A DNA stretch of 64,000 bases from positions 558,001-622,000 of the forward strand of contig NZ_FOFV01000001.1 of assembly GCF_900111005.1 (NCBI RefSeq), in the 5' to 3' direction. This DNA is from Lentzea albida. Its GTDB lineage: Bacteria > Actinomycetota > Actinomycetes > Mycobacteriales > Pseudonocardiaceae. Made by a program: the position numbers and the translations under genes. Shown here piece by piece: positions 28,418-36,709 of this stretch (the stretch's first letter is position 1; each line of letters begins with the position of its first letter). The notes under the pieces are model-generated. The model was not told the origin of the DNA. It made no database searches and worked only from the letters and a program-made list of their open reading frames with translations.

Positions 28418-29322
28418 GCGCTCCTGCTCTCGGTGGTCACGACGTTGCGGAACAGCTCCGTCAGGGACGGGCGCTGCCGGGAGAACTCGTGGACGGGACC
28501 CGCCGCGAGCGCCGCGTGCAGCACCGCCTGGTCGTCCACGCCGTCGGCGAGCTCGAGCACGCAGCGCGTCCCGTTCTTCTCGATCACCCGCACGCCACCC
28601 AGCGTGGCAGCCCAGTCGGTGGTCGGCGACTCCACGACGAGGCGAGGTGTGCCACCCGACCGGAGCTCGTCCACCGTTCCGCTCGCGACCATCGCCCCGG
28701 CGCTCACGATGCCGACCCGGTCGCACAGCCGTTCCACCAGGTCGAGCTGGTGGCTCGAGAACACCACGGGCACCCCCGAGGAGGCCTTCTCCCGCAGCAC
28801 CTGGCTCATCACGTCGACCGCGACCGGGTCGAGGCCGGAGAACGGCTCGTCGAGCACCAGCACGTCCGGCTCGTGCACCAGGGCGGCGGCCAGCTGCACG
28901 CGCTGCTGGTTGCCGAGGCTCAGGCGCTGCACCTCGTCCGCGCGGCGGTCGCGCAGGCCGAGGCGCGCGATCCAGTTCTCCGCGCTCGTGTGGGCCTCGT
29001 TGGTGCCCATGCCGTGCAGCTCGGCCAGGTAGACCAGCTGGTCGAGCACCTTCATCCGCGGGTACAGGCCGCGCTCCTCCGGCATGTAGCCGATGCGGCG
29101 CCGCGTGTCGAGGTCGACGGTTCTCCCGTTCCACCGCACCTCGCCGGAGTCGGCCGCGAGCACGCCCAGCGCGATGCGCATGGCCGTGGTCTTCCCGGCG
29201 CCGTTGCTGCCGACGAATCCGAAGAGCTCGCCGGCGCGCACGTCGAAGGACATGTCCCGCAGGGCGACGACCTCCCCGTAGCGCTTGGAGATCCGGTCGA
29301 CCTCCAGCACTCCCTCAGGCAC
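28414..29322 (-). CDS. ABC transporter ATPase, NatA-like
   Basis: 302 residues. Walker A GSNGAGKT, signature-region LSLGNQQRVQLAAAL (LSLGN replaces the canonical LSGGQ, typical of NatA/YhaQ-like ATPases), Walker B VLVLDEPFSGLD and H-loop FSSHQLDLVE. The C-terminal extension ends SLTELFRNVV. The GTG at 29322 has GAAGGGG six bases upstream; the upstream in-frame extension has no family support. It is first in the two-gene exporter operon and divergent from the type VII-like trio. Confidence 0.92.
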   Translation of the reverse strand: MPEGVLEVDRISKRYGEVVALRDMSFDVRAGELFGFVGSNGAGKTTAMRIALGVLAADSGEVRWNGRTVDLDTRRRIGYMPEERGLYPRMKVLDQLVYLAELHGMGTNEAHTSAENWIARLGLRDRRADEVQRLSLGNQQRVQLAAALVHEPDVLVLDEPFSGLDPVAVDVMSQVLREKASSGVPVVFSSHQLDLVERLCDRVGIVSAGAMVASGTVDELRSGGTPRLVVESPTTDWAATLGGVRVIEKNGTRCVLELADGVDDQAVLHAALAAGPVHEFSRQRPSLTELFRNVVTTESRSA

Positions 29323-29445
29323 GGTGAACCCCTTCGTTAGCCCGGATGGCGGTAATCGCACTGAAAGTATCGATGAGCAGGGAACGGGTGAAACGATACG
29401 GGCGTCTACGGCGAATCGAACGAACGACCAATTCACTCAACGGGG

Positions 29446-29904
29446 GTGACCATGCAGCCCATCGACCCGGATCAGTGGCTCAAGCAGTACGGGACCAAGA
29501 TCGAGCAGGCCAAGCAGAACGCCGAACAGGCCCGCGACCAGCTCGGTGGTGTGGGTGGCAGCGCCAGCTCGCCAGACGGCCTGATCACGGTGACAGTTAA
29601 CGCAACAGGTGTGCTCACCGATCTCCAGATCAAGCCCGAAGCGCGCGGCATGGACCCCGGTGAGATCGCCTCCGCGGTGCTCACTGCCTCGGCAAAGGCC
29701 CAGCGGGACGCCTCCGGGCGGGTCGTGCAGATCATGACGGACTTCGTCGGCGACAGCCCCGCGCTGGAGTTCGTGAAGGCCCAGATGCCGAACGGCTACA
29801 AGGGCGACGGAACCGACGAGGAAGAACCGAAGTCGGAGTTGGAGCGCAAGGACACGCGGCCCGACGACGAGTACTTCACGAACCCGCCCGACGTCATGGC
29901 CTGA
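29446..29904 (+). CDS. YbaB/EbfC-like protein of a type VII-like locus
   Basis: 152 residues. Residues 10-105 follow the YbaB/EbfC pattern: a helix rich in KIEQAKQNAEQARDQLGG, then beta strands DGLITVTVNATGVLTDLQI and a helix EIASAVLTASAKAQRDASGRV. The acidic C-tail ends KDTRPDDEYFTNPPDVMA. YbaB proteins bind DNA as dimers, but this actinobacterial subgroup recurs in ESX-like loci, as here. The start is GTG 29446 or ATG 29452; a G-rich stretch precedes both. It heads a three-gene operon. Confidence 0.82.
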   Translation: MTMQPIDPDQWLKQYGTKIEQAKQNAEQARDQLGGVGGSASSPDGLITVTVNATGVLTDLQIKPEARGMDPGEIASAVLTASAKAQRDASGRVVQIMTDFVGDSPALEFVKAQMPNGYKGDGTDEEEPKSELERKDTRPDDEYFTNPPDVMA

Positions 29905-29926
29905 GTGCAGGAGGAGGGGGCACGGC

Positions 29927-30235
29927 ATGCAACAGCACTTCAACATCGACCTCGACGAGCTGAGAACCCACGCCGCCAGTGTGGACCGGCTCATGGAGCG
30001 GATGCGCAAGGCCACCGAGACGTGCGACCCGGGGGCCCTCACGACCGAGGCGTTCGGCGTCTTCCTCGGGTTCCTGGCCTCGAAGGTCCTCCAGGAGGCC
30101 GGCCTGTCGCAGGACATGCTCGGCAAGGCCGCGAACTCGCTGATGGACATGGGTAGCGGGCTCAAGAAGACCGTCGAGCAGTACGAGCAGGTCGACCTCG
30201 ACAACATGTTCGGCTTCAAGGGAGGCCGGGGATGA
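29927..30235 (+). CDS. EspC/WXG100-like type VII secretion target
   Basis: 102 residues, all-helical, with the pattern FNIDLDELRTHAASVDRLMERM at the start and GSGLKKTVEQYEQVDLDNMF at the end, as in DUF2580/EspC-like ESX substrates. No WXG is obvious, but length and helical hairpin shape fit. A strong AGGAGGAGGGGG lies 8 bases upstream. The stop overlaps the next start (ATGA). Residues EQYEQVD near the end may supply the YxxxD/E secretion signal. Confidence 0.82.
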   Translation: MQQHFNIDLDELRTHAASVDRLMERMRKATETCDPGALTTEAFGVFLGFLASKVLQEAGLSQDMLGKAANSLMDMGSGLKKTVEQYEQVDLDNMFGFKGGRG

Positions 30236-31932
30236 ACGCCCCCGCGACGCAGTCCAGCAGCGGTGACACCGCGCAGCTGTTCAACAACGTCTCGAACGCC
30301 TACAAGTCCATCGAGAGCGGCGACTGGGTCAGCGGCGGCCTCGGCATCGCGAACGCGGCCATGGGCATCGTCGGCATGTCCGCGAACCCCCTGAGCGGGT
30401 TCCTCTCCGCCGGCTTCAGCTGGGCCATCCAGCACGTCGACTTCCTGCGCGAACCGTTCGACGTCCTGCTCGGCAGCCCCGAGTCCATCGCCAGGATGTC
30501 CGAGTCGTTCAAGAGCGCGGGCAAGCAGGTCAAGGACATCGCGACCGAGTACGAGAAGATCTGCGTCTCGCAGACCCGCGAGTGGCAGGGCAGGGCGGCT
30601 GACGGCTACCGCGCCGCCGCCAAGCGGCACGCGACCGGCCTCGAGACCCTCGCGAAGTCGGTCGACGGCATCGCGGGCGCGGTCAAGGGCGCCGGTGAGC
30701 TGGTCGGCACCGTCCGCAAGATGATCATGGACCTGATCAGCCAGGCCGTGTCCGACATGGTCATGAAGATCATCCAGTGGCTCGCGGCCTCGTTCCTGAC
30801 CTTCGGCGCGGCCATCGCGGGCGCCATCGCGGACATCGTCACGACCGCGGTCAACTACGCGAAGAAGCTCGCCGACTTCCTGCAGAAGCTCGTCGGCTCC
30901 GTGCAGAAGCTGCTGAAGCTGATCCAGTCGGTCTCGCAGATCGCCAAGGCCGCCGAGTCGATCATTGACGCGATCTCGTCGCTGGCGAACGGCGGCAAGG
31001 CCGGTGGCGGCGCCGGACCCGTGCGCAACACGGCGGGCGGCTTCGACGGCATCCGCGGCGGTGACCAGGACCGCGCCTCGTCCGGTGCGGGCGGCACGTT
31101 CACCAGCGGCGCCGGTGGCGGCTACGCCGGCGGCCCGCTGCCCGCCGGTGGGGGCGGCGCGCAGGTCTCGCCCGGCTGGCAGAACCCCGGCGACCAGGGC
31201 GGCTACGTGAGCCCGAACGGGCCCGGCGGCGGCGCCGGGGCCGGCACCCCGGTGCGTCCCATCTACACGCCTCCCGGCACCCCCACCGGACCCGTCTACA
31301 CCACTCCGGGTGGTCCCGGTCCCGGTGGCGGTTCCGGCGGCTACGTCCCGCCCGGCACCGGCACGGGTCCCGGCTCCGGCAGCGGTACCGCCGGTCCCGG
31401 TCGCTGGGTCCCCGGTCACTGGGAGCCCGACACGACCACGACGGCCGGCGGCAACACCGGCACGAAGCCCCCGGTGATCGGTGGCTTGCCGACGACGCCG
31501 AACACCGACTGGTACCGCCCGACGACCCCCGACCACGCCGCGACGGCCGCCTCCGGAGGCGCCGGTGGTGGCGGCGGAGGCGGCGGCGTGCCCAAGGGCA
31601 TGGGTGGCGGCGGAGGCGGCGGCATGCCCGCAGGCCTCGGCGGTGGCCCCGCCGGTGGCGCCGGTGGCACCGCGGCCACCCAGTTCGGTGGTGCCGCGGG
31701 CGTCATGGCGTCCGGCAGCGGTGCCGGTCCCGCCGCTCCCGCGGCCGCCGGTGGTGCCGGTGGCGGCGCCAAGGGCGGCGCGGGCATGGGCGCCGGCATG
31801 ATGGGTGGCGCTCCGATGGCCGGTGCCGGTGGCCAGCAGGGCGGCAGCAACGAGCACAAGCGGAAGGTCCGGATCGAGGGCGAGGCGCTGGTCGACCCGC
31901 CCAAGGCCGCGAAGCCGGTCATCGGCGAGTGA
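30232..31932 (+). CDS. Large WXG-type, glycine-rich putative type VII effector
   Basis: 566 residues in two parts. Residues 1-265 are helical, with the W-x-G turn in SQTREWQGRAADGYRAAAKRH (about 115-135) and a hydrophobic region (about 165-215). Residues about 266-566 are a low-complexity Gly/Pro/Ala tail (runs of GGGGGG, PGTGTGPGSGSGTAGPG) ending with a charged KRKVRIEGEALVDPPKAAK segment. It looks like a PPE/ESX substrate or wall-associated protein. It is translationally coupled to the EspC-like gene. No Ecc secretion component is adjacent. The tail is GC-repetitive and may vary in length between strains. Confidence 0.82.
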   Translation: MNAPATQSSSGDTAQLFNNVSNAYKSIESGDWVSGGLGIANAAMGIVGMSANPLSGFLSAGFSWAIQHVDFLREPFDVLLGSPESIARMSESFKSAGKQVKDIATEYEKICVSQTREWQGRAADGYRAAAKRHATGLETLAKSVDGIAGAVKGAGELVGTVRKMIMDLISQAVSDMVMKIIQWLAASFLTFGAAIAGAIADIVTTAVNYAKKLADFLQKLVGSVQKLLKLIQSVSQIAKAAESIIDAISSLANGGKAGGGAGPVRNTAGGFDGIRGGDQDRASSGAGGTFTSGAGGGYAGGPLPAGGGGAQVSPGWQNPGDQGGYVSPNGPGGGAGAGTPVRPIYTPPGTPTGPVYTTPGGPGPGGGSGGYVPPGTGTGPGSGSGTAGPGRWVPGHWEPDTTTTAGGNTGTKPPVIGGLPTTPNTDWYRPTTPDHAATAASGGAGGGGGGGGVPKGMGGGGGGGMPAGLGGGPAGGAGGTAATQFGGAAGVMASGSGAGPAAPAAAGGAGGGAKGGAGMGAGMMGGAPMAGAGGQQGGSNEHKRKVRIEGEALVDPPKAAKPVIGE

Positions 31933-31968
31933 CCTCGCCGGTCCTGCACTGAGATCCTTGCGCCGAGA

Positions 31969-32000
31969 AGCGGGGCGTCCTCCGGGACGCCCCGCTTTTT
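31969..32000 (+). terminator. Terminator of the type VII-like operon
   Basis: A perfect 12-bp stem (31969-31980 with 31985-31996), loop TCCG, then a T run that touches the stop codon of convergent glpD. Confidence 0.92.
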
Positions 32001-33385
32001 CACGCGTTGGTCAGGAGTTCCGCGATCTCGGGTGCGGCCTTCGCGCGGTCCTGCGGCACCAGTCCGATGCGGGTGCGCCGGTCGAGCACGTCGTCGGCGT
32101 CCAGCGCGCCCTCGTGCCGGATCGCGTGGACGACGTCGGCCTCGGTGACACCCGGCGCGATCGGGGTGGTGGGCGCGGGCCTGTCGTCGACCAGGCGGAT
32201 GTCCTTGGTGCGGCAGGGGATGCGCGTCAGGTTCGTGGCGTTCACCGCGTCCGCCGCCATCCTGCGGTAGGTGGTGAGCTTGCCGCCGACGACCGTGATC
32301 ACGCCGTTCGGTGCCGTGAGCACGGCGTGGTGACGTGACAGGTCCGCGGTGCTGCCCTCGGCCTGGAGCAGCGGGCGCAGGCCCGCGTAGCTGCCGATGA
32401 CGTCGGCGCGGGTGAGATCCCGTTGCAGCACCTGGGAAGCGGTCGTGAGCAGGAAGTCCACATCGGACTCCGGAACGGCGGGCACGTCCGGGACGTCGTC
32501 CACCGGTTCGTCGGTGAGGCCGAGGTACGCGCGGCCGTTCGCCTGGGGCAGCAGGAAGGCGTAGCGGTGGCGCTCGCCGGGGACCGGGATGGTCAGCGCC
32601 GTTCCGGTGAGGCCGGCCGACTTCGCGTCGACCACCAGGTGCGAGCCGCGGGACGGGCGCAGGTGCACCGGGGCGAGCGTGCCCGCCCACACGCCGGTCG
32701 CGTTGATCACGGCTTTGGCGCGGACGGTGAACGCGGTGCCGGTGAGCGTGTCCTGTGCTTCGGCGCCATCTCCTTGCAGTGTCGAGACTTTCGCACGGGT
32801 GATGATCCGCGCGCCGTACCCCGCCGCCGTGCGGGCCAGTGCCACGACGAGCTTGGCGTCGTCGACGAGCTGGCCGTCGTAGCTCAGCAGTCCGCCGGTG
32901 AGCCCGGCCGGGTCGAGTCCGGGGACCAGCGCCAGGGCTTCGTGCCTCGGCACCCGCCGGGGACCCGGCAGCACGTCCGACGGCGTGCGGGCGGCGATGC
33001 GCAGCGCGTTGCCGGCGCGGAAGCCGGACATGACGACGTGGCCCGCCGTGGAGTGCAACGGGAACAGCATCGGCAGTGTGCGGGTGAGGTGCGGTGCCGT
33101 CCTCGTCATCAGGATGCCGCGCTCGACGGCGCTCTCGTGGGCGAGCCGCACGTCGCCCTTCGCGAGGTAGCGCAGGCCGCCGTGGACGAGCTTGCTGGAC
33201 CAGCGGGACGTCCCGAACGCCAGGTCGTGCGCCTCCAGCAGCACGGTCTTCAGGCCCCTCGACGCCGCGTCGAGCGCGACACCGGCACCCGTGACGCCGC
33301 CGCCGATCACGAGGACGTCGGCCACTTCCCGTTGTGCTGCTTCGAGGTCGTGCTCGCGCCGGGCGGCGTTCAGGGACGTGTTCAC
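32000..33385 (-). CDS. glpD: FAD-dependent glycerol-3-phosphate dehydrogenase (GlpD-like)
   Basis: 461 residues. The N-terminal dinucleotide fold is VLVIGGGVTGAGVALDAASRG. It is followed by LEAHDLAFGTSRWSSKLVHGGLRYL, the strongly conserved GlpD/GlpA motif, and by SRGSHLVVD and GVITVVGGKLTTYRRMA. It oxidises glycerol 3-phosphate to DHAP and passes electrons to quinone. It is shorter than usual (about 500-580) because the C-terminal helical domain is reduced. The GTG start overlaps the tetR stop (GTGA), so regulator and enzyme share an operon. The neighbouring divergent oxidase also concerns DHAP chemistry. Confidence 0.92.
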   Translation of the reverse strand: MNTSLNAARREHDLEAAQREVADVLVIGGGVTGAGVALDAASRGLKTVLLEAHDLAFGTSRWSSKLVHGGLRYLAKGDVRLAHESAVERGILMTRTAPHLTRTLPMLFPLHSTAGHVVMSGFRAGNALRIAARTPSDVLPGPRRVPRHEALALVPGLDPAGLTGGLLSYDGQLVDDAKLVVALARTAAGYGARIITRAKVSTLQGDGAEAQDTLTGTAFTVRAKAVINATGVWAGTLAPVHLRPSRGSHLVVDAKSAGLTGTALTIPVPGERHRYAFLLPQANGRAYLGLTDEPVDDVPDVPAVPESDVDFLLTTASQVLQRDLTRADVIGSYAGLRPLLQAEGSTADLSRHHAVLTAPNGVITVVGGKLTTYRRMAADAVNATNLTRIPCRTKDIRLVDDRPAPTTPIAPGVTEADVVHAIRHEGALDADDVLDRRTRIGLVPQDRAKAAPEIAELLTNA

Positions 33386-33957
33386 GGCTTCAGGGCTCCG
33401 TCCAGCTGCTTGGCGAGCTCGTCGAGCAACGCGGTGAAGTCGAGCCCGGAGGTGGCGGGCCTCGTGCTCAGCACCATCGACTGCGTGCTCAGCAGCACGA
33501 CGCGCGCCTGCGTCTTGGCATCGCCGAACCGGATGGAGCCGTCGAGGTGACCCGCCTCGACCTGGGCGACGAGGAACTGCTCGACCAGCCGCTGCGTGCT
33601 GCCGAGCCGGTCGGTGAGGTACGGCAGCATCAGGTCCGCGTCGAGCTGCAGCACCCGCTGCATGAGGGGGTTGGCGTCGAGCAGCCGGATGGCGTCCACG
33701 GCCCGCTGAACGAGCTGTTGACGGGCGTTCCCGTGGCCACTGGCCCGTTCCACAGCTTCGAGGATGGCGGCGAACTCGCGGGTCATCAGGGCCCGGACCA
33801 GGTGGTCGACGTCCGGGTAGCGGCGGTAGAGCGTCATGCGGCTCACGCCGGCCCGTTTCGCCACGTCGGTGAGGGTCGTCCGGCGGACTCCGACCTCCAG
33901 AACACACTCACGGGTGGCGTCGAGCAGAGCGTCGTGGGTGTGACGTTGAGACGTCAT
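33382..33957 (-). CDS. TetR-family regulator upstream of glpD
   Basis: 191 residues. HTH: TTLTDVAKRAGVSRMTLYRRYPDVDHLVRALM. The ATG at 33957 fits the family N-terminus MTSQRHTHDALLDATRECVLEVG; the upstream open frame belongs to the divergent gene. TACAGT on the minus strand lies seven bases before the ATG, so the transcript is probably leaderless. Only 16 bp separate it from the divergent oxidase gene, and those bases contain two overlapping palindromes. It probably represses itself, glpD and the oxidase. Confidence 0.92.
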   Translation of the reverse strand: MTSQRHTHDALLDATRECVLEVGVRRTTLTDVAKRAGVSRMTLYRRYPDVDHLVRALMTREFAAILEAVERASGHGNARQQLVQRAVDAIRLLDANPLMQRVLQLDADLMLPYLTDRLGSTQRLVEQFLVAQVEAGHLDGSIRFGDAKTQARVVLLSTQSMVLSTRPATSGLDFTALLDELAKQLDGALKP

Positions 33958-33976
33958 GTGTAACACTGTAGCAGTG
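33958..33976. promoter_or_regulatory. 16-bp divergent promoter and operator region
   Basis: GTGTAACAC (33958-33966) and CACTG-TAG-CAGTG (33964-33976) are overlapping perfect palindromes. TAACAC (33961-33966) lies seven bases before the oxidase GTG, and TACAGT on the other strand lies seven bases before the tetR ATG. Thus two face-to-face, overlapping -10 elements and the operator share one short segment. Confidence 0.65.
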
Positions 33977-35518
33977 ACCAGGGCTCGATGGACCACCGAA
34001 ACCGTGCCGTTGCCGCCGCATGCGCTGGCGTGGCTCAGCCAGCGCGTCGGACTGGGCGAGCCGTTCGCCGAGGTGCCGGTGCAGGCGCCGCCGTCCGCGC
34101 TGTCCACCGACGCCTTCACGGCGTTGGAGGCGGTCAGCGCCATCTCCCTCGCGGACGAGGACCGGCTCGGACGGGCCGGTGGGCTGTCCTACCTCGACCT
34201 GCTGCGCCACCGCGGGCACGGCGAGCTGCCGGTGCCGGACGCCGTCGTGCGGCCCGCCTCGCCCGAGGAGGTCGCCGAGGTGCTCCAGGTCTGCGTCGAG
34301 CACGACGTGGCCGTGGTCCCGTTCGGCGGTGGCACCTCCGTGGTCGGCGGGGTCGAGGCCCTGCGCGGGTCCAAGTCCGCGGTCGTGGCGTTGGACCTGG
34401 CCGGCCTCGGGGCGCTCGTCTCCGTCGACCCCGTGTCGCGGGTCGCCGTGCTGCAGGCGGGGCTGACCGGCCCGGAGGCCGAGAGGTTGCTGGGAGAGCA
34501 CGGTTTCACGCTCGGGCACGTGCCGCAGTCGTTCGAACGGGCGACGATCGGCGGTTTCGCCGCCACCCGCTCCGCCGGTCAGGCGTCCTCCGGGTACGGG
34601 CGGTTCGAGGACGTGGTCGAGTCGGTCCGCGTCGCCACACCCGTGGGGGAGTGGGTGGCCGGTGCCGCGCCAGCGTCGGCGGCCGGGCCCGACCTCAAGC
34701 AGCTGGTGCTCGGCAGTGAGGGACTTTTCGGTGTCATCACCGAGGTCTCGGTGCGCGTGCGCCCCAAGCCGTACGGGCCGCGGTACGAGGGTTTCGTGGT
34801 CGACGGGTGGGAGGCGGGCGTGTCGCTCGTGCGCTCGCTGGCCCAGGCCGGTGCGCTGGCCGACATCACCCGGCTGTCCGATGTGGACGAGACGGAAGTG
34901 GCCCTGGCGCTGGCCGGGTCCAAGGCCGACGTCGTGAAGAAGTACCTGAAGCTGCGCGGGGTCAAGCAACCCTGTCTGGTCATCCTCGGCTGGGAGTGCC
35001 GCTCCCGCTCCGCGACCATGAGCGCGTTGAGCGGGCACAAGGTCGTGCGGCTCGGCCGGGCCATGGGCGCCTCGTGGCTGCACGGGCGGTTCAACGGCCC
35101 GCGGCAACGGGACGCGTTGCTGGACGCGGGCGTCTGCGTCGAGACCCTGGAGACCGCCACCCACTGGTCGCGGGTCTCCGAACTGCGTGACGCCGTGCGG
35201 GACGCGCTGGTCGCCGAGCTCGGGAACCCCGTGGTGATGTGCCACGTCTCGCACGCCTACGAGACCGGGGCGTCGCTGTACTTCACCGTGCTGGTGCCGC
35301 GGGACCTCGACGACCCGGTGGGGCAGTGGGCGAAGGCGAAGGTCGCCGCCTCGGAGGCCATTTCGCGGCTCGGCACGATCACCCACCACCACGCCGTCGG
35401 GCGGGATCACCTGCCGTGGCTGGAGAGGGAGATCGGGGCGGTCGGGGTGGACGTGCTGCGCGCGGTGAAGGACCGGCTGGACCCGACCGGGATCCTGAAC
35501 CCCGGCAAGCTGATCTGA
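33974..35518 (+). CDS. FAD-binding oxidase, alkyldihydroxyacetonephosphate synthase-like
   Basis: 514 residues. The FAD_binding_4 (VAO/PCMH) domain has PDAVVRPASPEEVAEVLQVC and VVPFGGGTSVVGGVE, then GHVPQSFERATIGGFAATRSAGQASSGYG. The C-terminal FAD-oxidase_C domain has CHVSHAYETGASLYFTVL and ITHHHAVGRDHLPWL. The GGFAATRSAGQ...YG and HHHAVGRDHxPW motifs are those of alkylglycerone-phosphate synthase (AGPS), which swaps the acyl chain of acyl-DHAP for an alkyl chain. Proximity to glpD fits a DHAP-based ether-lipid role, but a D-lactate/glycolate-type oxidase is possible. Confidence 0.88.
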   Translation: MTRARWTTETVPLPPHALAWLSQRVGLGEPFAEVPVQAPPSALSTDAFTALEAVSAISLADEDRLGRAGGLSYLDLLRHRGHGELPVPDAVVRPASPEEVAEVLQVCVEHDVAVVPFGGGTSVVGGVEALRGSKSAVVALDLAGLGALVSVDPVSRVAVLQAGLTGPEAERLLGEHGFTLGHVPQSFERATIGGFAATRSAGQASSGYGRFEDVVESVRVATPVGEWVAGAAPASAAGPDLKQLVLGSEGLFGVITEVSVRVRPKPYGPRYEGFVVDGWEAGVSLVRSLAQAGALADITRLSDVDETEVALALAGSKADVVKKYLKLRGVKQPCLVILGWECRSRSATMSALSGHKVVRLGRAMGASWLHGRFNGPRQRDALLDAGVCVETLETATHWSRVSELRDAVRDALVAELGNPVVMCHVSHAYETGASLYFTVLVPRDLDDPVGQWAKAKVAASEAISRLGTITHHHAVGRDHLPWLEREIGAVGVDVLRAVKDRLDPTGILNPGKLI

Positions 35519-35537
35519 GGGGACGCGGTGGTCGGGT

Positions 35538-35594
35538 GGTGGCGCAGGTCGGCCACCACCCGCACGGCGCGGTGGCGGCCGACCTGCCGCCACC
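35538..35594. terminator. Large hairpin between convergent genes
   Basis: 23- and 24-base arms (35538-35560 with 35571-35594) pair almost perfectly with one bulge, around a 10-base loop. It sits 20 bp after the oxidase stop and 12 bp from the end of the convergent reductase gene. There is no T run, as is common in actinobacterial terminators. Confidence 0.75.
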
Positions 35595-35606
35595 CGAAGC
35601 CCGCCG

Positions 35607-36614
35607 TCAGAACTTGACGAGCATCTTCCCGGTGTTCTCGCCCCGCAGCAGCCCCAGGAACGCGGCCGGCGCCTGCCGGACCCCGCCCTCGACCACGGTC
35701 TCCGAGTACTTCAGCTCACCCGACTTGATCCAGGCCGCCACCTCCGCGACGAACTGCGGCTGGAGCGCCTGGTGGTCGCCCACCAGCATGCCGCGCAGCG
35801 TCAGGCGCTTCGACAGCACCTGGATGATGTTGCGCGGGCCCGTCGGGGGCTTGTCGGCGTTGTACTGCGAGATGGCGCCGCAGATCGTGACGCGCCCGTT
35901 GAGGTTCAGGGACTCGATGGCGGCCTCGAGGTGCTCGCCGCCCACGTTGTCGAAGTACACGTCGATGCCGTCGGGTGCCGCCGCGGCGAGCTGCTCGGCG
36001 ACCGGGCCGTCCTTGTAGTTGAAGGCGGCGTCGAAGCCGAGTTCCTCGGTCAGGTACTTGACCTTCTCGGCGGAACCGGCGGAGCCGATGACCCGCGAGG
36101 CGCCCTTGAGGCGGGCGATCTGGCCGACGATCTGGCCCACGGCACCCGCGGCGCCGGAGACGAAGACGACGTCGCCGGGCTTGAACTCCGCCGTGACGAG
36201 CAGGCCCGCGTAGGCGGTCAGGCCGGGCATGCCCAGCACGCCGAGGTAGGTGGTGAGCGGGGCGATGTCACCGTCGACCTTCGCGGCGCGCTTGCCGTCG
36301 ACGACGGCGTACTCGCGCCAGCCCAGGCCGTGCAGGACGTGGTCGCCCACGGCGAAGCCCTCGGCGTTCGAGGCCACGACCTCACCGACCGCGCCGCCCT
36401 CGAGCGGGGCGCCTACCTGGAACGGCGGCACGTACGACTTCACGTCGTTCATGCGGCCGCGCATGTACGGGTCGACGCTCATGACCACGTTGCGCACCAG
36501 GATCTGGCCTTCGCCGGGGGTGGGGACCTCCACCTCGGCGATCTCGAAGTTCTCGTCGGTCGGCCAGCCCTTCGGACGGGACGCGAGCCTGACTTCGAGT
36601 GCGGTGCTGGTCAT
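35607..36614 (-). CDS. NADP-dependent oxidoreductase, MDR family (CurA/LTB4-DH-like)
   Basis: 335 residues of the zinc-free medium-chain reductase family (curcumin reductase CurA, leukotriene B4 12-hydroxydehydrogenase). It has VDPYMRGRMNDVKSYVPPFQVG, the NADP-binding VFVSGAAGAVGQIVGQIARLKG, DVYFDNVGGEHLEAAI and the C-terminal VEGGVRQAPAAFLGLLRGENTGKMLV. It reduces C=C bonds of enones with NADPH. I chose the ATG at 36614 with GGAGATGG seven bases upstream; a longer frame to 36662 is unsupported. Confidence 0.94.
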   Translation of the reverse strand: MTSTALEVRLASRPKGWPTDENFEIAEVEVPTPGEGQILVRNVVMSVDPYMRGRMNDVKSYVPPFQVGAPLEGGAVGEVVASNAEGFAVGDHVLHGLGWREYAVVDGKRAAKVDGDIAPLTTYLGVLGMPGLTAYAGLLVTAEFKPGDVVFVSGAAGAVGQIVGQIARLKGASRVIGSAGSAEKVKYLTEELGFDAAFNYKDGPVAEQLAAAAPDGIDVYFDNVGGEHLEAAIESLNLNGRVTICGAISQYNADKPPTGPRNIIQVLSKRLTLRGMLVGDHQALQPQFVAEVAAWIKSGELKYSETVVEGGVRQAPAAFLGLLRGENTGKMLVKF

Positions 36615-36709
36615 GGTCGGACCATCTCCATTCGTCTGGGTTCCGGATATTTTGCGGATCACTTATCCGTTTCAACCGCCTGCCGCTGACGACTGTTCCG
36701 CACTGTGAC

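Noticed and set aside
31021..31850. Tandem-repeat array or CRISPR-like structure in the Gly-rich region
   Set aside because: The repetition follows Gly/Pro codons in a continuous reading frame; there are no regular spacers.
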